Assembly (NCBI GenBank): GCA_036245805.1
Contig: BTRK01000005.1
Span: 35,259,469-35,323,468 of the forward strand
Source of the DNA: Pristionchus mayeri
Taxonomy: Eukaryota > Nematoda > Chromadorea > Rhabditida > Neodiplogasteridae
Reading direction: 5' to 3'
Length of the DNA stretch: 64,000 nt
Shown here in pieces: positions 24,627-36,474 of this stretch. Under the pieces are notes generated by a model. That model saw only the letters and a program-made list of their open reading frames with translations, had not been told where the DNA came from and searched no databases. Both the position numbers and the translations under genes were made by a program. Positions within the stretch are counted from its first letter, which is position 1; the number at the start of each line of letters is the position of its first letter.

Positions 24627-27600
24627 GCTTCCGCATTTGGATTTGCCACCAATGTAATTGCTTTTCTTGCAATCATATTCAATCCGAGCCTCCACACTTC
24701 GTAAGTTATCGCTATGTTGGGGGGGGGGTTGTGGGAGAACAATAGAACCGGTGGAGAAAAGAGGGGGAGACCAGGAGTAGAGTGAGCTAATGCACAGGTC
24801 GTCGAACCTAATTACTAGGGTTCTCTTATTGGAAAATGTGTGTATTATTTTCAGATATGTTTCATGTTCGCTACATACAGTCGCGCCAGAAAGTGAGTAA
24901 ACGATTTTTATTTTTTATATAACTTTTGTTGTAGCTGATTTTGCAATTTGGATGTTGTGGCACTCTATACCAAATCCATCGAGGAATACGATACGTGCAT
25001 TGCTTCATCAATTGCATCATCGCTGATTGCGTAGTGATGACGCAATCAAAGTGTACTTTTTCAAAACGGAATTATTCTTACATAGATTTTTTCCTACTCG
25101 CCAAACTTTCTGAGGTTGGAGCTATGGCTGAGGACTACCCAGAAAATTTTTTTTAAGTTGCTGCGCGACCGCACATTTGCTGCAGCCTTGCTGCAAAAAC
25201 AGGGTCGCAAATTCAGGACTCGGCTTCTAGATGAGCCAGACACTCGTCCAAAACATCAAAATGATCGCCATCATGAGTGCACATGATCCTGAGCATAAGA
25301 AAGCTATATCTCGAAATTTGCCCTTAGGACATGAGAAAATAACTTTTTTGCATGACCATTTTTTGGACATTCATAACTTTTCGGAAAATGTATTTAAAAA
25401 TCTGATTTTTGCTTAGACATGTTCACAATGTATTAAAGATATGATTCTCAACTTTTTAGAGCTATATGATTCCTTTCCTGCCCGCGGCGTTCGTTTTTCT
25501 GAGGTATACTGGTGTCGAGAAACACCCTGTTTACCCCTATGAGCGAGAGAGTACAGGCGTAAACAAGGTGTTTCCCGGCCCTAGTATACCTCATAAAAAC
25601 GAACGCTGCGGGCAGAAAAGGAATCCAATCGCTCTAAAAAGTTGAGAATCATATCTTTAAAACATTGTGAACATGTTTAAGCAAAAATCAGATTTTTAAA
25701 TACATTTTCCGAAAAGTTATGAATGTCCAAAAAATGGTCATGCAAAAAAGTTATTTTCTCATGTCCTAAGGGCAAATTTCGAGATATAGCTTTCTCATTC
25801 TCAGGATCATGTGCACTCATGATGACGATCATTTTGATGTTTTGGACGAGTGTCTGGCTCATCTAGAAGCCGAGTTCTGAATTTGCGACCCTGTTTTTGC
25901 AGCAAGGCTGCAGCAAATGTGCGGTCGCGCAGCAAACTTCAAAATTTTTTCTGGGTAGTCCTCAGCCATAGCTCCAACCTCAGAAAGTTTGGCGAGTAGG
26001 AAAAAATCTATGTAAGAATAATTCCGTTTTGAAAAAGTACACTTTGATTGCGTCATCACTACGCAATCAGCGATGATGCAATTGATGAAGCAATGCACGT
26101 ATCGTATTCCTCGATGGATTTGGTATAGAGTGCCACAACATCCAAATTGCAAAATCAGCTACAACAAAAGTTATATAAAAATAAAAATCGTCTACTCACT
26201 TTCTGGCGCGACTGTAGACGAGTGTACATGAAACATATCTGAAAATGGTAGGAAAATTTTCCAATAAGAGAACCCTACTAATTACTCATCTCTTTCGTGA
26301 ACTCTGAAAAATCTCTAAGTGAGCTCATTCATGTCATGCAAATTGTAGGTTCGGAATTATCTGTGCTGCCCTTGCGACGAACAACATCTGCTTGCTCACG
26401 CTAAACTCGATATGGTTTGCACATCTTTGAGAACGATTGAGCTTTTGCTTGCCTTTGTTTTCATCTCTGCTGATAATTATTCATATAAACAAATCTACAA
26501 TAAAAGACAACTTTGAAAACTTCTTAGTCGTGATGGAATATTTAGAGGGAGGTTATCCAAGATTTCCAGGTATCTTATGCCCGATTTGGAAACGTTCGAG
26601 GCAGGATCTCCATCTAGTAAAGTCATCGGAATGGTATTGTGTTTATATTTTATATTTGCGTATTAATCTCGTATATCTCCTCATCTTTCGACAAAAATTC
26701 TCATTTGGGGTGAAAGGGTACTAGGTCGGATGAGCAATTGCCGGACTAGAACTGAAATAAACACCCAAAAAGGTGAAAAATTATAAGATAAGGGCATGGC
26801 TGATGTAGTAATCAAGGGGTAAATGCAGATCTCATTGTCTCTGTGGATGTTCGGCAATCGGTGTCATTTGCTGATTTCCGTCAATCGATTAGTCGCCATC
26901 ATTTCGCCACTCAAGAGTCAGCAATACATGAGCAGGAGAGGAGGAACGGCGATTGTTCTAGCACTCATTGCCTTATCTGCGGTGCTCCAAACATCTCCAA
27001 TCATTCTTGGTGAGAAATATTCATCTCCTTAAGATACAGGGATGTGTAGTAATTTAGGTAGAACGATACAGGTAGAAAAATATACTACGCCCATTACAGG
27101 GGACGGTATATGGTTCTGCTACAGCAAAGAAACGATGAGATGGATTTTCTCCCCAACTGAAAACGGACAATTTTTCGAAGAGTAATTGCTCCTTGAGTGC
27201 CTTGAAAAGTGATCTGATCTCGATTTTTTTGCCAGAAATATCACTCTTCTTCCGGAAACTATCGAATTGTTGTCAATTATCATAATTGACATTGTCACTA
27301 TTGTTCACCTCAGAATGCGCCATGGGAAGGTATGCAGATTTGTTTCACTTTGTGGTTGATATTTTTATTACTTTCAATCAAAAATATTCACTAAACTCTT
27401 ACAATTCTGCAGCCTGTTGTCAAACTCAGCGCCGCGAATGCGTCGCAAAGTAGATCACTCGAAATCCGCCTGTTCAAGCAGGTTTGATCCTTCTTTAAAG
27501 AAGGAGTGTCAGAAAAGTTGAACTTTTGACGCTGTCGTAACCATGGCCTAGCTTTTCATAACCATGAGAGATTCTGAAAATTTCAAATTCATATCTTTAT

Positions 27601-28396
27601 CTTGAACCGAGTTATCACTAGTTGGCAGAGTGTCATGGGCGCTGATAGTCCTTGATAGGGCATTTATCATACGTGCGGGAATTCAAATATCTCGAATATT
27701 TGTCAATTGAAACCGCAACCTCCCGATCACATGGCGGCTGATCTACCACTGAGCCATGTAAACAATGGTAGCATACCCTTTAGCTCGCGCTATAATTTTT
27801 GGAAGGTTGGCTAGGTCATTGTATTGACAGCGTCAAAAGTTCAACTTTGCCGACACTCCTTCTTTAATGAACCTCACTCTACCGCCATGCTGAAGTGTCA
27901 CTCCTTATTCCTCGTGCCACCAGTCATGAAAACGAGAAATGACAACTAATAAACTTGAAAGTTCAGTCAATAAGTCAAAGTATTCCTCTTCTGGTTGAAT
28001 TCATCTCCTTCGCATATATCACGCCTTGTTTCAGCAACACTTTCGGTTTGTGAAATTACGATATAATTGCAAATTCCTTTTCAGCACAATTTTGTACAAC
28101 TACATTGGAGTGGCACTTTCTACATGGAGTGGATGGGTAACTATTTGAATTGGACAAACGAGGCCGTGCCGTGTAGCCCTCTTCCTACTCTGATTCCACA
28201 AAATGCGAGGGGCGGGCACGATTCGCTACGCGACCTCGTTCGGCCAATCCTAGAAATTATCCTAGTAGTCAATTGCATGGCTTGTGGCTGATGTCATCGC
28301 ATGATTTACAGATTAATCATCGATATTTTCCACACCCGTCGCGAGTTATTCAGAAGAAAGAAAAAAGTGTCGAATATAGTGACGACGTTCAGTTGA
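24627..28396 (+). CDS. srx-like seven-transmembrane chemoreceptor, partial and possibly decayed
   Basis: Resembles nematode srx-type G-protein-coupled receptors, which sit in sensory-neuron membranes. Exons seen: 24627-24700 (TM1, ...IIFNPSLHTS), 26349-about 26417 (SFGIICAALATNNICLL, TM2), 26829-27009 (TM3-TM4, with NRLVAIISPL in place of DRY), 27100-27181 (CYSKETMRWIF loop), 27236-27329 (TM5), 27413-27481 (SLEIRLFKQ) and from 28085. A tail reading LIIDIFHTRREL runs to the stop at 28394-28396. Phases agree through 27481. The exon 2 donor is weak (GTTTGC) and the frame after 28130 could not be reconciled with the tail. The N-terminal exon was not found. Two elements interrupt introns: one at 24828-26275, one at 27499-27863. 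Confidence 0.52.
24828..26275. mobile_element. small TA-flanked MITE split by a foldback
   Basis: Ends GGGTTCTCTTATTGGAAAA (24828) and its reverse complement (26275) are flanked by TA. It would be only about 110 bp without the foldback at 24878-26214 and one copy of its TA site. An unsplit relative is at 46687-46820. Confidence 0.8.
24878..26214. mobile_element. TA-flanked palindrome, CAGTCGCGCC family, copy A
   Basis: A 1,337-bp inverted repeat with termini CAGTCGCGCCAGAAAGTGAG and TA on both sides (24876-24877, 26215-26216). Arms pair to the centre near 25545. It lies in an srx-like gene intron, inside a smaller MITE. The mirror frames 24941-25156 and 25859-26152 encode the same meaningless peptide. 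The same termini occur at 40869-42215. TA flanks suggest mobilisation by a Tc1/mariner-type transposase not present here. Confidence 0.87.
27499..27863. mobile_element. 365-bp TTAA-flanked inverted-repeat element
   Basis: Ends AGAAGGAGTGTC and its complement, with pairing for about 40 bp (AGTTGAACTTTTGACGCTGTC on the left). TTAA lies at 27495-27498 and 27864-27867. The interior carries a minus-strand tRNA-like stretch (GGCTCAGTGGTAGATC...GGTTGCGGTTTC) at about 27713-27768 that lacks a proper B box. Confidence 0.75.
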
Positions 28397-30104
28397 GTAT
28401 AAAAATAAATGAAGAGATGAGAAATAATATCTAATGTATTTCCATGACATCAACTTGTTGTGCAGCCCGTGCAGCAGAGACAAAAATAGAAAGAAAGTAT
28501 TGATTGTAATGGATTGAAAGGGAAAGATGAGCACACGATCAATGACTCATCGATTTTTGTTCCCTTCACAAATCCTATGAAACCTAACCGAAACGAGAAA
28601 ACGAAATCACTATTTTAAGGGGTGCTCCCGGGAATGTTCAGTCTCCAATACTGAAAGCGTGGATGTTATAGAGGACACTCACCCGAGTATAAATCACTTT
28701 GTCCGAAGTACTACAGGCGCCTCAGAAGCTACTTACACACGCGCAAAATTCATTGAAAGCGCAGGGGATCGCTTAGTTGATTTATGTTTCACTTCCTCTA
28801 CTTAATACTCGCATCATTCTAGGGGTAAATTCGCTACAGTTTCCCATTGAGAGCGCAGAATTGTTGTGGTGGGACTCCCTCACATTCATTCTCTGGAGCA
28901 CCCCTTTAAAAATATTGTCTAGTGAAATGCGGCCGCAGCGAGATTGTTGTGTACTAGACTAACTTTTCAGGCGCAAACGGCAATCAATGCCCGAATTTTT
29001 TGTTCAACTATTTTTATAAAAATCCTCAACCCCCGCCTCCACCACAGGGCGAGGAGGATCTACAGGGTGGGTCAGGGTGGAGGGTGGAGATCAAAAGATC
29101 GAGAGCAGAGATGATAAATGGGAGTGGCTAGAGTGATTGCGCAGAATAGACTACGAAAGGAACCCGGTTAGAGCAATTCTCAGCATTTCCTATCCATCCC
29201 AGAGGAAGTAACAGAATAGTCAGAGAGTGCGAGTCACCAAATTTTATGGGCCTGTTCTCGTTGGAACGGAACAAATATGAGAGACAAGTGGCACGTTCTC
29301 TCCTTGTGTGACACGAATCTGATGATCTCGTCATCCTTCCTCTCCACTGAGGATATCAGATTTATGCTGGAAAAAAATGTGCAGAGATTCAATGCAGTGA
29401 TTTTTTTAACGCCGCATCACTCTTTGGTGGTTGAGCGACGGGAAGGCGGAGTCGTGCAGCAAGCGCAATAGTAAAAAAAATAGAAAGAGGAAAGGATACT
29501 CATTTGCTTTATTTATGCCAAAGCGACAACTGGAATATCGATGTCACATTGAGCTTCACTCTATTATTCCAATGTTGAAACGTATTTAAAAAAAACAGAG
29601 AAAGAGAGAACCTGAAATTTATCCTATCCCCTCTCTGTTCTCATTCGAGTTTGATCTGAGATGACAACAAATGGGGGGAAGGTCACCTCGCACGCTTCAT
29701 TAGACCAAATCCAAGTCACCACTTTCCCTCTTGTTCCAGTCAGAAAGTGGTCACAGAGTGAGACAGGCGGAATCAATATCTCGTCATCCCCAACCCCCAC
29801 GTGAACAGTGGATTACCTCGGTGTTTACTGAATGTGGGACGTGAATTGCGAGATGTATTCATTCTATACTTTCAATCCCTCACCACTAGACGGCACTAGG
29901 TCGGAATGAGAACTATGACGTCAGGCTTCTCATCCATCTTCTCATCTTCTCATCTTCTCATCTTCTCATCTCATCAGGCATGATAGTTCTCATCCAAACT
30001 GGTGCCGACTAGACCGGTCCAGCATTTGCGTAGTATCGAGAGACCCCAAATTTCAAACTCGAGTGCTTACTTTCTGTTCTCTTTGATCCATGCACTTGTG
30101 AGAG

Positions 30105-30145
<41 letters not shown>

Positions 30146-30765
30146 TGTTTGCTCTCCTATGTTCTCATTCGAGTTTGTTCAGGGATGATTAATGGGGAAA
30201 CTCTCAGTCAGCATTTCCCCTCTTCAGTCAGAGAGTGATCAGAGTGTGGAACAACTTTTCGTATTCCCTACTCCTCTTGCGCTGGGGATTCCCTCCCTGA
30301 TGATCACTTGATTGTGACCGAACAGGGCCACACATTAACTTTATTTCTGACTGTCTCAAGGAGGGAGTTCCCCATGGAGTTTCCCCAAAAGTCATGTTCT
30401 TGTTTGTTGGATCATCAAATGTGATTAGCATGGAACACGATATCTCAGATTTTATTACAATAATAAGTCAAGGGAAAGCATTGAAGTGTGCTAAATTATA
30501 TTTAAGACATATTTAAGACATAGATATTTAAGACATTTATTTTTATTTGTTCAACTATAATATTCATGTCTCATAACCAGGAAATCAACGAAATGGCATT
30601 TCATCGGCACTCTTCTCACATCCTATCTGCAAGGATCAGTTACACGATTGAGTACGTGACTTTTGCGATAGATCACTGAGCTCTTCCCTGCCTGTCTTCA
30701 CCATCGATTGGATTTTTTTTGGATATTTTACATGTTTTTTTTAAAATTGTTCCTTCTAGTTTCGG
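28397..30765. other. intergenic with relics and simple repeats
   Basis: Contains exon-17-like scraps at about 28455-28490 (GTGCAGCCCGTGCAGCAGAGAC) and 29425-29470 (GGCGGAGTCGTGCAGC). There is a TCTTCTCA minisatellite at about 29934-29972, a GGCACTAGGTCGGA-type MITE at about 29892-30015, and a GA run at about 30105-30141. No intact gene seen. Confidence 0.5.
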
Positions 30766-31169
30766 ATGTCTGGCGGCTGTTACTACAAGAAGTGCACTCC
30801 GGGTATTCATGAAACGAGATTCAGACAATAATTGAGATTGTTTCAGGTCCGAGGGCGAGTACATCCAAGGCATCGAAGATTGCGAAGACGACCAAGACTG
30901 CACCGAAGCCAGCCAAGAAGAGCACTCGAATAAGATCAAGTGTCCGTTCGACGAGTGGAGGAACGAGGAAGAGGAAGGTCATCCAAGAGTCGGAGGAATC
31001 GGAACTGGACGACGATGTCTTCGGGGACGAGGGGGAGGGAGAGCAGGGAGATGAGGGAGACGAGGGAGAGAATGGGGGTGAAGAGGACGAGACTGTGATT
31101 GCACGAGAACACGAAGACGAATTCATCAATAGGGTCATTGGGGAAGAATACGAAGAGATTTACCTGTGA
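30766..31169 (+). CDS. small basic/acidic protein, 2 exons, 121 aa
   Basis: Function unknown, possibly nuclear. Exon 1 is 30766-30802 (MSGGCYYKKCTP), after a TTCTAG acceptor at 30752-30757, which could also be a trans-splice site. Exon 2 is 30847-31169. The phase-1 junction restores GGT. Residues about 15-60 are rich in K, R, S and T (SKASKIAKTTKTAPKPAKKS, TRKRK). Residues about 66-95 are almost all D, E and G. The tail EYEEIYL closes it. Charge segregation of this sort is common in chromatin-associated or nucleolar proteins, but no domain is recognised. An upstream exon is possible if TTCTAG is a normal acceptor. Confidence 0.55.
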
Positions 31170-31670
31170 AAATTATGCCTCTTCCAATAATTTCGTTATT
31201 GTTGCTCGTAATGTGATATTCTTAATTATCAATTAATTAATATTGTCATGCTACTCTATAATTATCAGTTATTCATCAAAACATGCTAGACAACCAATTT
31301 AGATTACAAGACAGCCATTATTGGTCATGCCACAAACATAAAATCTCTCAGTGAGGCGAGACACGGGAGTAGATCAAGGGATCGGCCTCTCTGGCAGGGT
31401 GCGGAAAAATCTTCAAACGCGATTTTGACATCTTTCTCACTTCGGGAGCATATGAGAACAGCATACCATTCGATTCGTCTTTTCGAGCTCGATCGATTGA
31501 GCTAAAAAAAATTCTGAGAACAATATGTGATGAAAATCAATAATTTTAATCGATCTATGAAAATAATAACAAAATAATCTGTGATCTATAACCTCTGGCG
31601 TATTCAGTCTGATCATATGAACGAATTCGAGTACTAAGTTGAGCCCATATCATTCCCTCTGAATTGATTC
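31170..31670. other. intergenic, no gene seen
   Basis: AT-rich DNA before the helicase gene. No exon with good splice sites found. Confidence 0.4.
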
Positions 31671-34455
31671 AGGCCTTCAAAGTTCGCAACCAAAAAGCTC
31701 TTCGCTACGTTGTGAGAGACCCTAAGGACTGTCGAAAAATGTACAAAGAAGCAGGGGTCAGATTATGTGCCAACCACTCCTAGAATTTATTCGATCCTTA
31801 CGCGACACGCGTGATATTATAGACTGTTTTCTATTTGTATTGTATTTAATTGATATTGCATGGGCACTTTTTGGGAGTAATTTGGGCTTGACTTTCACGC
31901 ATATAAATCACGGGACACTTTTAGAATGGGTTACAATTTTTTCCACATGAAAGAATTAACTCCGAAACTACGATGTTATACAAATTCCAGGTAGTGCCAT
32001 CGCAGAGGGACAAGCTCGAGCGCCCTCTACGGAGAATTCTCGTTCCTCGTCCGATATCGGACCCGTCCATCCCATCTACACTGTGGGCAGCTCCGACAAC
32101 GGAGTCTGCTTCTTCAAGCCGTCGCTAGCCCAGCTGGATAGTCTTGCTGATGCCGCGCTCTCTGGCATCACCAAGAACCAGATTTACCACCTCACCGTCG
32201 ATTGCAAGATCGTCGAGCCAACCGATGAGGAGCGCAAGAAGTACACCGATCGCAAGTCGTACGATTTCGACGTCGGCAGGGAGTATCGCGAACTGATCCT
32301 GCCCTCGCTACTCCTTGGATGCAGAGTGCGCGATTTTGAGCAGCGATGCGCTTCCGTATCCAGCATCGGCGAACAGATAGTGGACGTGCCCGCAAAGGGC
32401 ATGACCAGGTTCCGCGAGCTCGTACTGAGCATGCCCGTGCAGGGCTGCTACCTGACGAGGATCGAGCTGCGCGAGGCGAACACGACGCTCAAGTCGACGA
32501 CGCTGACCGGCGCCACCTTCTACGCCATCGTCACCAACGTGAACAAGGAGCCGGCGGAGAAGCGATGGATCGTCACTTGCCGAGTCGTCAGCGCGGACGA
32601 CGAATCCGCGCCCGCTTCCATCCCGAAGGCGGTCGGCCGCAACACGATGCTGGAGGTGCGGGTGGCCGAGCAGCTCTTCTCGATGGCAGTCACCGGCGCG
32701 CTGATGCACATCCACAACAACCAGTGCGTCGACGACAACAACTGGAAGCTCCTCTCACTCGTCTACGGACAGCCAGGACGTCGCGACCCAGTCGACATCA
32801 GGGCAGTCGACTCGGAGATTCGGTTGGCGAACTACGGCGGTCGGTTGAGTCTTAATCCCGAGCAGACCGAGGCGATCGATCTCTACAACTCGTCCGTTCC
32901 CGCTTTCGTCATCGAAGCGCCGCCGGGATCCGGCAAGACCGTCACAGCCGCTGCTATGGCTGTTTCGTACCAAGGCAAGGGTGTCCAGCTCTTCCTGTCC
33001 ACTGCTAACGTCCCCGTGACGAATATGGCACTCGCACTAGCCAAGCTTGACTATGGAGACAGGAAGGCCGCGCAACTCGTGTCTGCCGAGTACGTCGACA
33101 AGTCGGCGGAGGACAATCGCTCGCCTTTCGTTCCGTCCAAGTTGGCGAGGGCCGATCAGGATCTGAAGAAGGAACTGGAGAAGTTGGATCAGGAGATCGA
33201 TGCCGCGCGCAGTGATGAAGAGAAGAAAAAGCTGCGACAGCTGCAGCAGCAAATTGAAGTGAGAGTGTTGAATAAGCAGTACGACGTTTACTTTGCCACG
33301 CTCGACATGATCCTCAACCGCTGCGTCAAATACAACATGAGTGGTCGCGTCTACGAGGATCCCACCAAGAGTCGGTTGCAGAACGACGTGGAGCGGGTCG
33401 TCGTAGACGAGGCCTCCCAGGTGACGGAAGCAGCCCTCAACGCTCTCCTCCTCTACTTTCCCAAGGCCCAGATCGTGCTCATTGGCGATTCTAAGCAACT
33501 GCCCCCATTCAAGTACTTGGCTGGAGACATAGTCAGCGAGCTGTCTACCAGATCCTCCCTCGAAGTGTTCCAGGATAAGGAGAACATCAGAGTGGTCAAT
33601 CTGCGCGAAGTGTATCGAGCGCGGAAGCCATTGATCGCCCACTACTCAGATGTCTTCTACGAGGGAAGTCTCGAGTCTTTCAAGCCCGATATTGCGCAGA
33701 ATCCCCTCGAATGCTTCGAAAGGAGAGGAATTCATTGGCCGTGCATCTTCTGGAAGGTCATGAACGGCTTCAGCGATACCCCAGTGAACTCGATGTCGAA
33801 GATCAATCATCGGGAGATCGTCTCTCTTCAGCATATCATGACTTATCTGACGGGCTGGAGGGAGAACGGCAGGCCGAAGTACACTCCGAGCGATGTGATG
33901 ATCATCTCGTTCTACGAGGCGCAGAGGAAGTTCGCGGAGGAGATGCTCAAGAAGACGAGGGGACTCGCAGGCATTCGAAGTGCTCACCGTCGATTCCGCA
34001 CAGGTGGGACATCAATGCAATTGTAATTGGTTAGGAACTTTTTGTGGCACAGTAGATTGCATAAGAACCTAACACATCTCATATGAAAAGATCTATTGAT
34101 AACTCTCAAACGATTCCATTTTCAGGGTCGCGAGAAACGCATCGTCATTGTGCTCACGACGCGCTCTGAGGTGTCGGCTGAGAAAACAGAGGACTTCCTA
34201 AATTCGCCGAAGAGGTCATTGTTATGCATTATTCCATGAGATAAAGATATAGTACGCAGATTAGAACACATGTGTTACCAAAAAATGTCTTTGCTTTGGA
34301 AAACAATAATAACAGGTTGTTCCAGATGCAACGTCGCGGTCTCTCGCCATCAGGAGGCGCTCATCGTCCTCGGACATCCCAGCCTCGAAGCTGCACCCAA
34401 CTGGAGAGACGTGCTCTCGCCGAGATACTTCGTGCACTACGAAGATCACAGTTGA
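31671..34455 (+). CDS. UPF1/DNA2-type superfamily 1 helicase, apparent 1-bp frameshift
   Basis: ATP-dependent RNA or DNA helicase of the SF1B (NAM7/UPF1/DNA2) group. Exons: 31671-about 31757 (AFKVRNQKAL), about 31991 or 32008-34003, 34126-34214, 34326-34455. Motif I PPGSGKT at 32920-32940, motif II DEAS near 33407-33418, motif III GDSKQLPP at 33484-33507, motif V TVDSAQ-GREKRIVIVLTTR across the 34003/34126 junction, motif VI NVAVSRHQEALIVLG at 34330-34374. A charged coiled segment lies at about 33150-33260. A G run (33959-33962) holds one base too many for motif V to follow the helicase core in frame. The reading frame otherwise stays open for over 1.9 kb, so this is either a sequencing error or a recent lesion. 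The N-terminal region (FKPSLAQLDSLADAALSG) matches nothing I know, and the first exons are not certain. Confidence 0.8.
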
Positions 34456-35037
34456 ACAATCCCACGTCTACTGATTGTTTTCTTGTTTTTACCAGCTTAT
34501 TTTTTACTCTTTTCGATAGCACTAATTAGTGCATAACCCACTTAAAAATATTCCGATATTGTAATCTAGAATATTGTCCGTATCTTAATAAAATTATTTT
34601 AAAGACAACGTTGCGATTTACTGGAAAATTGAGAGAGATAAGAGAGAGGGAGGGGATGAGAGAGAAAGAACACGCGCAGAAAAATTACGATTGTGAAAAA
34701 TCGTTAATCGCATTAGAGATCAAAGAATGAATCAAGATTCAGAACAAAATTTAAAGTTACGTAATTATCGTAATTGAAAATGTTAATAATTTAATCTCTT
34801 TTGTGAACGTGCAAAATCACTCATTTTCCATTCTCCATTCTCTCTCTCCCCCCTTTCCCTCTCCCTCCCCTCTCCTCCCTCCTCCTCCTCCCCTCATTCT
34901 CGTATTTTTCTCTCTTCGCGAGTGGTTGGGAGCGGTCTCTCCGCGCCTCTCCAAATACACGCTAAGTAAGTCGTCTGACCCCTTGACCTACCTACCGTAC
35001 CCTTTGCCCCATCGTTACCTATCTTATTCCAGAAACT
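34456..35037. other. spacer with a polypyrimidine tract
   Basis: A possible poly(A) signal AATAAA at about 34588 fits the helicase 3' end. A CT tract at about 34836-34892 precedes the start of the next gene. Confidence 0.5.
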
Positions 35038-36182
35038 ATGCAATCTCTTCTGGATACTCTCTTGCTGATCTCCGTCACAATTTGCACGACCATCGCTGCG
35101 CTCATCGCAGGTGTGCAATCTGACCCACCGAACTACCGTAGCCCATCCAATCTGACCCACGGAACTCCTACAATACTCACATCTGACCCATCGAACTCCT
35201 ACCGTAACCCATCTGCGTACACTCATCTAACTTCTACCGTACCCTTATCACTGGCTCTGCGGAGGTGATATTGTAAAAGACTCAACGGACATCAATTTGA
35301 CCCTCCGAACTCCTACAATATTCTGATCCATCGAACTACCGTAACCCCCATCTCAAATTACTGTTTTGATGTCGGATCTGCAGAAGTCATATCTGACCCG
35401 CCGAACCCCGATCTGGCCCTCCGAACTCCTACAGTATTCTGATCTATCGAACTACCGTAACCCCCATCTCCATTACTTTCTTGATTCCGACTCTGCAGAA
35501 GCGATACGGTACCTGACCCGCCGAACCCCGATCTGGCCCTCCGAACTCCTACCGTAACCTACCGTATCGCAGGTTGTGGCGGTAAGAAGAAGCCGGGCGT
35601 GATGACGGACATGCCGGACACGAACGACACGAAGACGCGCACGGGCGGCGTCGGCAGCTCGAGTGTCCCGCCCGCGCCCCCGCCCACCGCCGTGTCGGTA
35701 CGGTATCTGGGGCTACGGTAGCCTGGTTCCGCTTCCGAGCGATAATGGTCCGGTACCGATCCACCTCGATTATGAATGTGCCCCTACGAAACTTACCGTA
35801 TCTCTCTCAGGGCGATAAGAAGGGCGTCGCGTCGCAGAAGGATAACAAGGGATCGGGGAAGGACGCAAAGGGAGCAGCAAGTATCGTATCCTGATACCGT
35901 ATCCTACCGTAACCCGCCCCTCGTTCAGACAACAAGGCCCCTCAGCCCTCCAACAAGGACGACTCGGACAAGCGATCCAAGGTACGGTTATCAAATGGAG
36001 GACCGTACTACAGTATCCTCGCTACAGTACACCTACCGTCCCTGTCCTACAGCATCCCTACAGTATCCAAGAATTACCGTAATCCATTTCAGAAGGTGAC
36101 TCCTCCTGGCGCGGTCGAGGACGACAGCGGTTACGAGAACTTCAAGGACATGAACAACGAAGAGCTCAAGAAGGCTCTCTGA
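35038..36182 (+). CDS. short membrane-anchored or secreted protein, CGGKKK motif, 136 aa
   Basis: Exons 35038-35110, 35573-35697, 35811-35880, 35929-35981 and 36093-36182, all in phase. Residues 1-24 are a signal peptide or membrane anchor (LLLISVTICTTIAALIA). It is followed at once by GCGGKKKPG, then a proline/serine-rich part, lysine-rich GDKKGVASQKDNKG, and an acidic end (EDDSGYENFKDMNNEELKKAL). I recall short nematode proteins with CGGKKK after the signal and a YEN..DM tail, of unknown function; that is memory, not a search. TTCCAG just before the start codon suggests trans-splicing. The introns are filled with TACCGTA/ACCGTAACC motifs. Confidence 0.75.
35280..35565 (+). repeat. tandem repeats inside intron 1
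   Basis: Two to three diverged units of about 130 bp. Each contains CCCTCCGAACTCCTAC, TCTGATC.ATCGAACTACCG and CCCCCATCTC, ending with CTGACCCGCCGAACCCCG. Short spans of TACCGTA continue into introns 3-5 and the 3' flank. Confidence 0.7.
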
Positions 36183-36474
36183 TGATACCGTACCCTTGTA
36201 CCGTATCCCACCGTATCCTACCGTATCCTACCGTAACCCTGCCTTCCCTCTGGCGTGTCTCGCGCGGATCTATCCCCGCTGCTGTCTGCGATAAAGCGAT
36301 ATCGATAAACGATAAAGCGATCCGTGCTTTGCTCATGTTGATGTTCTAATCTGTGTCTCGTTGAATTGCAGAAGGTAACTCTGGAAACACTTTATTTGGG
36401 AATTGGCATAAAGAGGAATTGAGAAGGGTAGGTGGTTGATGGGGGATGTACCACTGACTTCACTTTTGAGTTAA

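Noticed and set aside
24941..26152. Two identical-looking open frames of 71 and 97 aa on opposite strands
   Set aside because: They are mirror images created by the palindrome at 24878-26214 and show no protein motif.
30105..30141. GA run as a possible GAGA-type regulatory element
   Set aside because: A plain microsatellite with no gene start nearby that it would clearly serve.
32184..33642. Long minus-strand open frames of up to 201 aa
   Set aside because: Shadows of the GC-rich helicase coding sequence on the plus strand.
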